DNA from: a candidate division KSB1 bacterium
Lineage (GTDB): Bacteria > Zhuqueibacterota > Zhuqueibacteria > Zhuqueibacterales > Zhuqueibacteraceae
NCBI GenBank assembly: GCA_034506175.1
Contig: JAPDQB010000056.1
Coordinates: 1 to 34,787, forward strand
Length of the DNA stretch: 34,787 nt
Direction: 5' to 3'
Shown: positions 24,001-31,127 of the stretch, one piece after another
Layout: each line of letters opens with the position of its first letter
Position numbering within the stretch: the first letter of the stretch is position 1
The notes under the pieces: generated by a model
The model's database searches: none
What the model was told of the DNA's origin: nothing
The model's input: only the letters and a program-made list of their open reading frames with translations
Translations under genes and position numbers: made by a program

Positions 24001-27000
24001 CGTCGGGAAGAGGATGGCAATTCAATCTCATTTATTGTTTTTTCCAAATCGGAAATCGGCCGATACTCCGCATCGGTAACCAGCCAATAACTCGCCGCCT
24101 GTTCGGCGTAACCGACGAGCTTCCAGATCGCGCCGTCCTTCATCATCGACGCGACGTAAGCCTCGGGATTGCGCTTCGCCTGCTGTGGGTCGATGTAATA
24201 TTCCTGATTCAACCGAAACGCGAGGCGATAGATGTACTCGTCCTCCAAATCGTTCCAAAATTGCCGCGTCGCCGGATCGTTTTGAAAATCGCGGCTGGCG
24301 TCGATGCCGGCAAGAAATTCCTCCGTGAGCAGATCGGAATATTTGATGTAATAATCCAACCACTTTCCCGCAATATTCAAATACATGGGATGCCCACTTG
24401 CCACTTGCCCCTTGCAACTTGCCAACGTATCTTTCGCAAATTGCAACAACGTCGTTGGTTTCACGCGCACGAAGAAGCGGAAAATGTCGCCGGGATCAAC
24501 CGCGAGTCCGGCTTCTTCCCACGTGATGTCGCGGCCGTGCTTTTGTAATCTGGGATTTCGGAAAACCTCAAGCGTGTCCGGTAATTGAGCAATGGGCTGT
24601 CCGTTTCTGTCGAAGATCAGCAAAGCGCCGAAATATTTTTTCGCCATCTCTGCCATCAGCGCCTGCCGCTTCTCTTCCGCACACAGGACATTGACCTGCA
24701 TCGCATATTTGTCTTTATTGACACGCGGAAACATGCCGCCCAACGCCAACACCCCGCCGCCGCGCCCGTTGCCGCGATTGTGCATGCGCTGGCACGCCGT
24801 CTGAATCGAATACACCGGCACCGGCTTCGTGCAGGCAAAACTCACCACGCCGCAGGCGTCAACTTCCCTATCCTCGTATTTTTCTTTCTGTGGTTTATCA
24901 GTGATCGGTAAACAGTCATCAGTAATCAGTTGCCCCTCTTCCATTCTTATTTCCTGACCGCTACTCTTCACTGATAACTGATTACTGATAACTGGCTCTT
25001 CCCATCCCCACTTTTCAATCAAATCAAACCTGCCGCGCAATTCGCGAATGTCGCGGATGCCCCACACGTGCATCATCTTGATGAGATGCAGCATCACGCT
25101 GGCTTGCGCGTTGATGATCCACTGCGCATTGAGAACGATGTCCTTTTGCTCTTCGAGCTGCGGCACCGTGGTGGTGATGCCCTTTTGGCAGCCGCCGGAG
25201 GCCTCGCAATTGCCGCAGCGGTTGCATTGATCCGCGACAATCTCCTGCGTGCCGAGAATGACTTTATCCGCGCCGAGAATGAAGGCCTTTGCCACGTCAT
25301 ACGCAGTGCGGCAGCCGCCGCTGGCGACGAGAATGACTTGATTGCGCATGCCCTGCTCGACGAGAAATTTGTGCACGTCGGCCATGGCAAATTCCAGCGG
25401 CATGGCGATGCGATTGCGCGCAATGTCCGGCGCCGCGCCGGTGCCGCCGGCAGTGGCGTCAATTTGAATTTCATCAGCACCCGCGGTCACCAAGCCGAGC
25501 GCGACATGATACACATCCACCGGCGTGGAAATCTTCACACAGATGATCGCATCCGGATTTACCGTGCGCAGCCACTCGATCATTTTCGTCACGTCTTCAA
25601 TCGAATAAACGTCGTGGAATGGGAATGGGCTGAACACCGAGATGCCGGCGATGACGCCGCGCATGTCTTCCACTTGCAGCGTCACTTTGGGGCCGAGAAT
25701 GTGGCCGCCGAGGCCGGGTTTCGCGCCTTGCGCGAATTTCAACACCAGTTTGCGGCTGCGTTTAATGGTGTCTTCACTTACGCCGAAATAGCCGGTGGCG
25801 GTTTGGGTCGCCACCCACGCTTCGAGTTGGCGGCAGAGCCACCGTACCGTGGCGTGATCGAGATTCGGAAAATACGGATAGAGGCGCTCGGCTTTTTCGA
25901 GCGGATAACCGCCCTCGCCGGTGCCGACATAGCGCTTTAAAATCATGCTGGAAATGTAGCGCGCCAGCGTGAGCCGCCAACCAATGGAGCCGAGCGACAT
26001 ATCGGCGCCGTCAATCGGAAAGGCGCTCACCATCGGCGGCGTGGTGGAACGTTGATGCCGCGTGCTGATTCCCGACGAGGTGGAGATCGAATCCAACTCG
26101 GCGCGCAACTTCTCATCGCCGCTTTGCAAACGGTGATCAAGTTCTGCCACTGCTTCTTCCATTGACAGGCGCCGGCCATCAACTTCCACCGGCGCAAAAT
26201 GCATGCTGTCAAAACTGCCGGCGCCGCAATCCTTGCCGGTTTGGGGCACGCGAGGTGAAGAAACCATACCGCTCGCGATTTCCCAAGTGCCGGCAAGGAC
26301 CTCTGCCGTCCAACGGCGATCGCCGCGCGCCGAGAGCATCGAAGCGAGGCTCTCTTTGCGATCGCCCAGCAGATTGTAATTCGGCGCCGTCACGGGCTGA
26401 ATGAGTTTTTCGAGTTCCGAATATTTCCACGAATGCAGCTTCGCCAGCTCGCCGTCTTCATTCAGTTTATCTTGGTTTTCTTTTTTGCTTTTTTCGCGCA
26501 AGGCGGCGTCGGTCACGATGCTCTGCATGATTTTGGCGCGCTCACGCAAATCGATCAAGCGGCCACGCTCGCCGACGGTGCGGCGAATGTCGCGCACGCC
26601 GAAGGCGCCGAGCACCTCGCGAATTTGCTTGTGCCAGGATTTGAAGAGATTTTGCACGCGTTGCAGTCCGGCGTCTTCATCGAAATCCGGCAGCGCCTGC
26701 CCGTCTTTTTCGAGCATCGGAAACTCGTGATTCATCGCCACCACCGTGGCGCGGTCGATGACGCCGGCAGAGGCGCCGAGCATCAGCGCGACGCCGAGAT
26801 CCGCCGGGGATTTGATGCCGTTGGCGAGCAGCGTCACTTGTGAGTGCGCGGCGTTTTTATAAAGATGATCGTAAACTTCCGGCAGCACGTCAGCGCTGTC
26901 GTAATAGCCGAGCTCGTCGTTCCATGCGCATTTCAAATAGATGATGCCGACACCGGCGCGCGCCAACTCGAGCGTTTTGTTGGCGATGGCTTTGTGGTCG

Positions 27001-30000
27001 TGTCCGGCGGGAATGTTCATCCAGACGCCGAGATGAACGCCGGGCGAAAAGATTTCGCGCAGCAACGCCAGCTTGGTGTCATGCGCGTCGAGATCGGCAG
27101 GCGCATCATCATCCCGCAAAAGCACGAGCGGAATTTTTTGCAAGGTGGCCAACACTTCTGCCGCATTGGTGGCGTGTTGAATATGCTCGAAAATCGGAAT
27201 ATCTTCGGCGCTGATTTTGAGGCCGATGTTGGCGGCAAAATATTTCACTTTCTCAAAATTGGCGGCGAACTCCGGCAGTGTCATCAAACAAAGCGTCTTT
27301 TCGCGCGAAGCGGCGCGGGCGAAGACGCCGGCTAATTTTTCCGGCGACGCTGCAGCGATACTTGGGAATTCCAAAACAATTGGTGTGGCGAGATCGATGG
27401 TGGAAAAGCTTGTTGTGAGGTGTTCCTGAAAGGTAGCGCAGACATCTTGTCTGCCAGGCAGGCTGGAAGCAGGAAAGGTAGCGCAGACATCTTGTCTGCC
27501 AAGCAGGCTGGAAGCAGGAAAGGTAGCGCAGACATCTTGTCTGCCAGGCAGGCTGGAAGCAGGAAAGGTAGCGTAGACATCATTTCTGCCAGGCAGGCTG
27601 GAAGCAGGAAAGGTAGCGCAGACATCTTGTCTGCCAGGCAGGCTGGAAGCCTGCGCTACATGATTTTTTGTAAATAAATGAAAGAGCGGTTTTCTTCCCA
27701 AATTCACATTGATGTCGATGGCCTCGCGAATGCCGTCGCGCGTTGGCCGCACGATGACGGAAAAATCGAACATATAGCGATCGAAGCCCTTGCCGCCGAA
27801 AAGCCCGGTGGAGCCAGTGCCGCTGGTGGGCACGTCACCGTTGCGCGATTCTTCGTTGATGCGGCGCACATCGTCGCGCGAAAAATCGCGGCCGCCGAGA
27901 TTCTCAAAATACGGATTGATATGCACGCGAATCGCATCCACCGGACACTCAATGACGCAATACAAACAGCCGTTGCAATGCTGATGGCCGAGATCGAGTT
28001 GGTTTGGCGGCGGCAGTTGCAGATAGCCTTTGTGCGCGACGCCCTGCGTTTTCAAGAAATCCGGAATCGGGCCGCCCATGTCGCGGAACCACGTGAGCGG
28101 AAGTTTGCCCTCCAGCTCGCGAATGAGATCATCGAGGCTCACCATTTTGCGCGGATGGCGCGGATCCCAGAAGCCGCGTTGGCTGGTGGTGTGCTCATCG
28201 CCACACTTGCCGCAGTTGATGCACCTGTCTTGATCGACCTCGACCTTGTAAATGGCAAAATCCGTCTTCGGCTTGAGCACGACGAGATCACCATTCTTGG
28301 GCACGCGATATTTGCCGAGCACGTCCTGCATCGCGCGCGCCACACCGGGGTGGGTTTTCAGAATATCCATGTAGCGCTTGATGGCGCCATCGACGTCGTA
28401 GCCTTCTTGGCGCAGCAAATCTTCAAACGCATCATAAGTTGGAAATTCTTTTTTGCACGGCGTCGATTCCAATGGCCTTTGAATTTGGACGAGCTTGCTC
28501 TCGCCCTCCGGCTTGACATCCAAAAGCATATCGGAAATCGGGCAAACGTGCTCGCGTTCGGCGATGCCGCAGCGAAGGCAAAGCGCAAAACGGTCGACGT
28601 CTTCCTGCGACAATTTTTTGCCTTCGAAGAGATGGCGCTGCATATATTCCATCTTGAAACGCGGGGTGATGTAGATCGCATCGCGCTGCAATTTCGGGTC
28701 GCCGCTCTTTTGCCAAACTTGCGCCAGCGGGCAGACGAAGCACGCGGAGCATTTGATGCAGCGGTGCAGCGCGTCAAATTTTTCGCGCGCGTAGCCGGGC
28801 GTTACGGTTTTCAAAACATTGTTGCGGACGAACCCGAATTTGCCGAAAAGGGATTGCGCGCGCAAAGCGATGTCCAACGCCGCAACCGAAAAGCGATTGA
28901 GCAAAAGATTTCCGGCGAGATTAAAAAAGCGCGAGCGAATTTCGGTGAGCTTGCCGGGATTCAAAACGCCGTGCGGATCATATTTTTGTTTTGCAACTTG
29001 CAACTTGCGACCTGCAGACTTGCCCATGGCAAGCTTGAACAATCCCGCCATCCATAAGCCGAAGCCATACGGCCGGCCGCGGTATTGCTTTATCGCGCGC
29101 CGCGCCAGCACCGGCACGAGGCTGAAATGGCGATAATATTGCAAGCGCTGGCGGCGGTCGGTGAGAAATTGCGGAATGACCAGCGCTTCGCCATTATCCA
29201 TTATATAGCAAATCGGCAAAAGCTCTACACCGAGCTTGTCTGCCAACGACGTAACCTCCTCGAGATAATCGGCGACGGATTCAAGCGGCAGCATCACTTC
29301 GCTGGTGAGCAAGTCGCCGCGGCGGCGCAGTTTCAGCGGCTGAAATCTTTCTTCCCACAAAACGTGTCCGCCGTGATGATCGATGATGATGCCATTGCCG
29401 AATTTCAGCGCGTAATTTTCAAAATCGCGGCACTCCTGCGCGCTGGCAAAAACGACGAGCAATGAATCACGTTCCGGCAGGCCATTATTCGTTGTCCGAA
29501 GTCCAAAGTCCGAAGTCCGAGGTTCGTGGTTATCGGCGATTTGCCCATTATCTGAAATTGGCAGCGCATGTTGCGCCGTGCTTTCCGCAACAAGCAAAGC
29601 TTTGAGATAGGAGGCGCTAAAGGCTTCGACGTGCAAGGGGTGAAACGCCACGTCATGCGCGCTCACCTCGTCGCGCAATTTCTTCGCAAAATTCAATACG
29701 TGCCGAAACGACGAAAAACTCACCGCCACTGGAAATTCACTCGCCTCTCGCTCTTCGCCCTTCACTCTTCGCGCTTCGCCAACGCGCAGCGTGATCTTCG
29801 TGATGATCCCATTCCGCCCGTTGGTGCCGAGAAAATCCGCCATTGCTGGATCGTTTTGCGAAATTTCTTTCACTTCGCCCACGCCGGTGACGACTTCCAA
29901 TTTCTCAACCACGTTGCCAATATGGCCGTGGGCGAAAGCAAACAATCCGGCGCCGCCCTTTCCGGGATCGCCGACGGAGCAGAAGCCGCCGATGTTGGCG

Positions 30001-30962
30001 TATTTATTCGAGGGCCGCACCAGCAAAGTCAAACCATGATGCTGCAGCTCTTCTTCGAGGGATTGAAAATCCACGGCGCAGGAAACCGTCGCCAGTTTAT
30101 TGATCGGATCGATTACAATCGTCTTCTCAAAATTCGCCAGATCGAGAATCAAACCGCCTTTCGTCGCGAGCGCGCCGCCGAGCGCCCAGGTGCCGCGGCC
30201 TCGGGGCGTGAGGGGAATTTTGTGCTTGGCGGCGTATTGCACGAACTGCATCAACTCGTCGCGATTGGCCGGCGTGCAGATACCGTACGGCACCATCTTG
30301 AAGAGATGGCGCAACACGCGTGGAATGGCGGCGTAGTCACGGACGTAAACCGTGCCGCGGGAAAATTGATCGAAGCGCAACAGCCGCGGAATTTCCCGTT
30401 CCGGAATTTGCAGCGCATTGACGAGATGTTGAATTCTGCGGCGATGCTTTTCGAGATCATAAGCCTGCTGTGCACTCGGCGCTGCTTCATGACGATCCGG
30501 CTTCTGCCACAGCGGATCGTTCTCGCGCTCTTTCCACCAGAGATCGATTTGCCGGCTGAGATCGGGCGCCGGCGTTTGCGTGCCTTCATTAATAAGCGCC
30601 ATCATATCCTGCGGCGTCAATCCCACTTCGTCGTAGCGCTTCCACTCGCCGCCGGCTTCTTCGATGTTGATGCGCTCGGCGATGAGGGCGCGCTTTTCCG
30701 GCGCGAGCGTGCCATTCGGTTGCGCCGGTTTGAATCCATTCATGCGGCCAAGAGTGAAAAACTCCTGGCCATTGGGTTTGAACATGAGACCGGAGAAATC
30801 AAACGCTCGTCCGAGTTGATGGCGAAAGTCGGCAGTGCCGTTGGCGGGAGGTGAAGCCAATCCGGGAGAAACATTTTCGCGGCTCGAGCTGGAGGGATCA
30901 AAAAATTTTCCTGCTTCCCGATCCACAAAGACGGATGAGGTGTTTCTTTTGTTCATAATCAT
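21078..30962 (-). CDS. giant fused flavoprotein: FAD oxidase - Fe-S - glutamate synthase FMN - glutamine amidotransferase - GXGXG
   Basis: The frame of 3294 codons has no stop. Residues 1-220 are unrecognised. 225-390 are a PCMH-type FAD domain ('LTPRGRGTWALGGALATKGG') and 390-665 a FAD-linked oxidase C-terminal part ('YDPHGVLNPGKL'). Cys motifs CIKCSACFVCP (~735), CLRCG...HVCP (~795), CINCGKC (~915) and CNGCLYCVIECP (~995) are ferredoxin-like. 1195-1420 is a TIM-barrel-like region. 1640-1925 is the glutamate synthase FMN domain ('KPGLGGHILGPKV', 'DATAGGTGAAPDIA') with CNRCGNC. The class II amidotransferase starts at Cys2037 ('DACGVVSF') and has 'HNGDFANY' near 2462. GXGXG covers about 2855-3045, and a charged helical tail ends the protein. 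It probably makes glutamate from glutamine and 2-oxoglutarate, perhaps with electrons from a 2-hydroxyacid. No clear ribosome-binding site precedes the ATG at 30962. Ten repeat inserts interrupt it. Confidence 0.85.
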   Translation of the reverse strand: MIMNKRNTSSVFVDREAGKFFDPSSSSRENVSPGLASPPANGTADFRHQLGRAFDFSGLMFKPNGQEFFTLGRMNGFKPAQPNGTLAPEKRALIAERINIEEAGGEWKRYDEVGLTPQDMMALINEGTQTPAPDLSRQIDLWWKERENDPLWQKPDRHEAAPSAQQAYDLEKHRRRIQHLVNALQIPEREIPRLLRFDQFSRGTVYVRDYAAIPRVLRHLFKMVPYGICTPANRDELMQFVQYAAKHKIPLTPRGRGTWALGGALATKGGLILDLANFEKTIVIDPINKLATVSCAVDFQSLEEELQHHGLTLLVRPSNKYANIGGFCSVGDPGKGGAGLFAFAHGHIGNVVEKLEVVTGVGEVKEISQNDPAMADFLGTNGRNGIITKITLRVGEARRVKGEEREASEFPVAVSFSSFRHVLNFAKKLRDEVSAHDVAFHPLHVEAFSASYLKALLVAESTAQHALPISDNGQIADNHEPRTSDFGLRTTNNGLPERDSLLVVFASAQECRDFENYALKFGNGIIIDHHGGHVLWEERFQPLKLRRRGDLLTSEVMLPLESVADYLEEVTSLADKLGVELLPICYIMDNGEALVIPQFLTDRRQRLQYYRHFSLVPVLARRAIKQYRGRPYGFGLWMAGLFKLAMGKSAGRKLQVAKQKYDPHGVLNPGKLTEIRSRFFNLAGNLLLNRFSVAALDIALRAQSLFGKFGFVRNNVLKTVTPGYAREKFDALHRCIKCSACFVCPLAQVWQKSGDPKLQRDAIYITPRFKMEYMQRHLFEGKKLSQEDVDRFALCLRCGIAEREHVCPISDMLLDVKPEGESKLVQIQRPLESTPCKKEFPTYDAFEDLLRQEGYDVDGAIKRYMDILKTHPGVARAMQDVLGKYRVPKNGDLVVLKPKTDFAIYKVEVDQDRCINCGKCGDEHTTSQRGFWDPRHPRKMVSLDDLIRELEGKLPLTWFRDMGGPIPDFLKTQGVAHKGYLQLPPPNQLDLGHQHCNGCLYCVIECPVDAIRVHINPYFENLGGRDFSRDDVRRINEESRNGDVPTSGTGSTGLFGGKGFDRYMFDFSVIVRPTRDGIREAIDINVNLGRKPLFHLFTKNHVAQASSLPGRQDVCATFPASSLPGRNDVYATFPASSLPGRQDVCATFPASSLLGRQDVCATFPASSLPGRQDVCATFQEHLTTSFSTIDLATPIVLEFPSIAAASPEKLAGVFARAASREKTLCLMTLPEFAANFEKVKYFAANIGLKISAEDIPIFEHIQHATNAAEVLATLQKIPLVLLRDDDAPADLDAHDTKLALLREIFSPGVHLGVWMNIPAGHDHKAIANKTLELARAGVGIIYLKCAWNDELGYYDSADVLPEVYDHLYKNAAHSQVTLLANGIKSPADLGVALMLGASAGVIDRATVVAMNHEFPMLEKDGQALPDFDEDAGLQRVQNLFKSWHKQIREVLGAFGVRDIRRTVGERGRLIDLRERAKIMQSIVTDAALREKSKKENQDKLNEDGELAKLHSWKYSELEKLIQPVTAPNYNLLGDRKESLASMLSARGDRRWTAEVLAGTWEIASGMVSSPRVPQTGKDCGAGSFDSMHFAPVEVDGRRLSMEEAVAELDHRLQSGDEKLRAELDSISTSSGISTRHQRSTTPPMVSAFPIDGADMSLGSIGWRLTLARYISSMILKRYVGTGEGGYPLEKAERLYPYFPNLDHATVRWLCRQLEAWVATQTATGYFGVSEDTIKRSRKLVLKFAQGAKPGLGGHILGPKVTLQVEDMRGVIAGISVFSPFPFHDVYSIEDVTKMIEWLRTVNPDAIICVKISTPVDVYHVALGLVTAGADEIQIDATAGGTGAAPDIARNRIAMPLEFAMADVHKFLVEQGMRNQVILVASGGCRTAYDVAKAFILGADKVILGTQEIVADQCNRCGNCEASGGCQKGITTTVPQLEEQKDIVLNAQWIINAQASVMLHLIKMMHVWGIRDIRELRGRFDLIEKWGWEEPVISNQLSVKSSGQEIRMEEGQLITDDCLPITDKPQKEKYEDREVDACGVVSFACTKPVPVYSIQTACQRMHNRGNGRGGGVLALGGMFPRVNKDKYAMQVNVLCAEEKRQALMAEMAKKYFGALLIFDRNGQPIAQLPDTLEVFRNPRLQKHGRDITWEEAGLAVDPGDIFRFFVRVKPTTLLQFAKDTLASCKGQVASGHPMYLNIAGKWLDYYIKYSDLLTEEFLAGIDASRDFQNDPATRQFWNDLEDEYIYRLAFRLNQEYYIDPQQAKRNPEAYVASMMKDGAIWKLVGYAEQAASYWLVTDAEYRPISDLEKTINEIELPSSSRRSVLGYLTRYRRERKVMEFGTDNEMPQNTFNDVIQDESFYNSRPFFEMKKDSSGMTASFSVANIADDETTRLAPQVKVIHEQGQLTIEIGEAQLIIPRHGERFVMNYQTGAHVWIGHQRFPTVFSPYSGGSHPFYGRINEALIHNGDFANYVAMVRFWDQFGGAPQFRTDTEMAAKAFGILKQMAYPTPHLIEAIAPTTGLDLTRLKQIAPQLAADFEAIQKSQISGSPDGPWFFIIADSIETTNSDDRTLRMLGVTDTSVLRPSVFAWIKSSNTEKWASIGLIGSEEQALRSVLDTLYHRGTLPTKEPDRVTIVRGGSVDVDAAGRPTGGGTIIYSLAPASSDQLSVISYQFDVKDKFGNELFTPGGEHADLALPIVEDEEVIHLKKEIYAGEGELVLASGQVLFGLIRNRLAGWSYNTFRWLVQQAVEIAQDDASRAPMIEGLTLARDQMEAIAVGNKKRSSLIHILQDGLDAIFDDIEKLGTGTLDRNYYRLTRAEYQYLIPPPRKSVISKDENKVTLNTDYCSLVTGHCCLVIDATGFPPEGHDSLARTVVEAYEKGWRKFIVYKQTGQRYLGSGLGPKTDGVEIHLYGNSGQDIANSLMGGTVIVHGDAQNDMSKILHSGTVVVHGLAGNTGLYGAKGGEVFVRKSTGIRWVINSVSSPSSPGLKVFIVGAPMEYLAESLMGGTVVVMGLDWNEKGELVRMLRPFPGNSILAGASAGKVILYDPFNQIEPAQYPGAVEIGFLPADWNEKFAHLQKLVTARFTPAEWISAMDKWKSYIDFTLREPSWTEKSKREAVVDLIEFAKSWCEKSEVQSAKSAIRIPQSAMEMRLKNFVEERFLDREWRRLVRVLAQVFPKNMWAEGIDYLERLRDWKEMRELLEKANHHFGLGLDSDGEEFIFTVDGQRCKLTRRDFKVIRPMTAKEKERDEHERKEAQRELEKKLKENYVASSAPKPHLKRVLGQIFHAPAIA
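21514..21570. repeat. word repeat inside the giant gene (attgcgga / ttcggact words)
   Basis: The words attgcggattgcggaatgcggattgcgg run into acttcgcactttggacttcggacttc. It is read in frame as about residues 3131-3150 in the helical tail, after the GXGXG domain. Confidence 0.7.
22396..22478. repeat. word repeat inside the giant gene (cagtgacc / cttactgatt words)
   Basis: agtggccagtgaccagtgaacagtaatcagtgttcagtg faces ttactgattactgatt, giving a hairpin. It is translated as about residues 2829-2856. It sits precisely at the joint between the amidotransferase part and the GXGXG domain. Confidence 0.7.
22944..22977. repeat. word repeat inside the giant gene (aactgat words)
   Basis: Near-tandem aactgataactgatcactgataactgatcact. 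On the coding strand it reads about 'SSDQLSVISYQF' (residues 2662-2673), a low-complexity insert in the amidotransferase-to-GXGXG region. Confidence 0.75.
23835..23907. repeat. hairpin element inside the giant gene (tgtcattc...gaatgaca)
   Basis: tgtcattccggaggaatcttt (left) pairs with aaaggattcatcctgaatgaca (right). It is read as about residues 2352-2376 ('VIQDESFYNSRPFFEMKKDSSGM' split across the stem) in the amidotransferase region. A half-copy of the left arm lies at about 10474-10487 upstream of the CysM-like gene. Confidence 0.7.
24394..24426. repeat. word repeat inside the giant gene (cacttgc words)
   Basis: ccacttgccacttgccccttgcaacttgcca is a set of 7-8-nt words, read as 'LASCKGQVASGH' (about residues 2179-2190). 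The same word family occurs at 28990-29024. Confidence 0.65.
24895..24995. repeat. word-repeat hairpin at the FMN/amidotransferase joint of the giant gene
   Basis: tatcagtgatcggtaaacagtcatcagtaatcagt (left) faces ctgataactgattactgataactgg (right). It is translated as about residues 1990-2023, just before Cys2037. Inside it is an ATG (24944) with AGGAA 6 nt upstream on the coding strand. Confidence 0.75.
24942..24956 (-). promoter_or_regulatory. possible internal ribosome-binding site and start in the giant gene
   Basis: On the minus strand AGGAA (revcomp of 24951-24955) lies 6 nt before an ATG (Met2007). Starting here would give an amidotransferase-GXGXG protein with a 30-residue propeptide before Cys2037, a normal length for class II amidotransferases. 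Only sequence context supports it. Confidence 0.4.
27432..27656. repeat. five tandem copies of a 45-bp element inside the giant gene
   Basis: Copies begin at 27432, 27477, 27522, 27567 and 27612 with an exact 45-bp period. The fourth is diverged (gcgtagacatcatttctg). Each encodes 15 residues, 'FPASSLPGRQDVCAT', on the minus strand (residues about 1103-1177). The last copy ends with the complete right arm gcctgcgctac, matching the stand-alone elements at 19971-20022 and 20119-20164. Confidence 0.92.
28990..29024. repeat. word repeat inside the giant gene (caacttg words)
   Basis: ttgcaacttgcaacttgcgacctgcagacttgcc, read as 'GKSAGRKLQVAKQK' (about residues 647-658), lies just before the conserved 'YDPHGVLNPGKL' of the FAD oxidase part. 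Confidence 0.6.
29485..29560. repeat. word repeat inside the giant gene (gtccgaa words)
   Basis: gttgtccgaagtccaaagtccgaagtccgaggtt plus flanks ending tgcccattatctgaaattgg is read as about residues 468-493, including 'PRTSDFGLRTTNNG'. It is an insert in the FAD oxidase C-terminal part. The core word family (ggacttcggactt) recurs at 21541-21566. Confidence 0.7.
29739..29781. repeat. word repeat inside the giant gene (cttcgc words)
   Basis: actcgcctctcgctcttcgcccttcactcttcgcgcttcgcca is read as 'GEARRVKGEEREASE' (about residues 394-408), at the boundary between the PCMH domain and the oxidase C-terminal domain. Confidence 0.65.
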
Positions 30963-31127
30963 AGCGTCGAATTTTGACAGCTTGGCGTGGTAGATGAAAG
31001 CGCGGCCCGTTTGATTTTCAGAAAATAAAAAAGGCGTGCCGCCTACCGTGCATGTTGTCGAGTCAAAGTTGGTGTAGACTTGCTTGCCTTGTCATTGTGA
31101 TCATCCTGCACTTTTGCCGAGGAACCA
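30963..31127. other. divergent spacer upstream of the giant gene
   Basis: These 165 nt separate the giant gene's ATG from the degraded TonB-C frame. I see no clear promoter or ribosome-binding site for the giant gene, and only a short inverted stretch (ggcgtgccgcc) near 31032. Confidence 0.3.

Noticed and set aside
27432..27656. Possible CRISPR array
   Set aside because: The five 45-bp copies are directly adjacent with no unique spacers, no cas genes are present, and the unit equals a dispersed hairpin element found singly elsewhere.
27678..29057. Long plus-strand open frame (459 codons) opposite the giant gene
   Set aside because: It has no recognisable domain and mirrors strongly conserved Fe-S and FAD oxidase sequence on the minus strand; it is an antisense shadow of GC-biased coding sequence.
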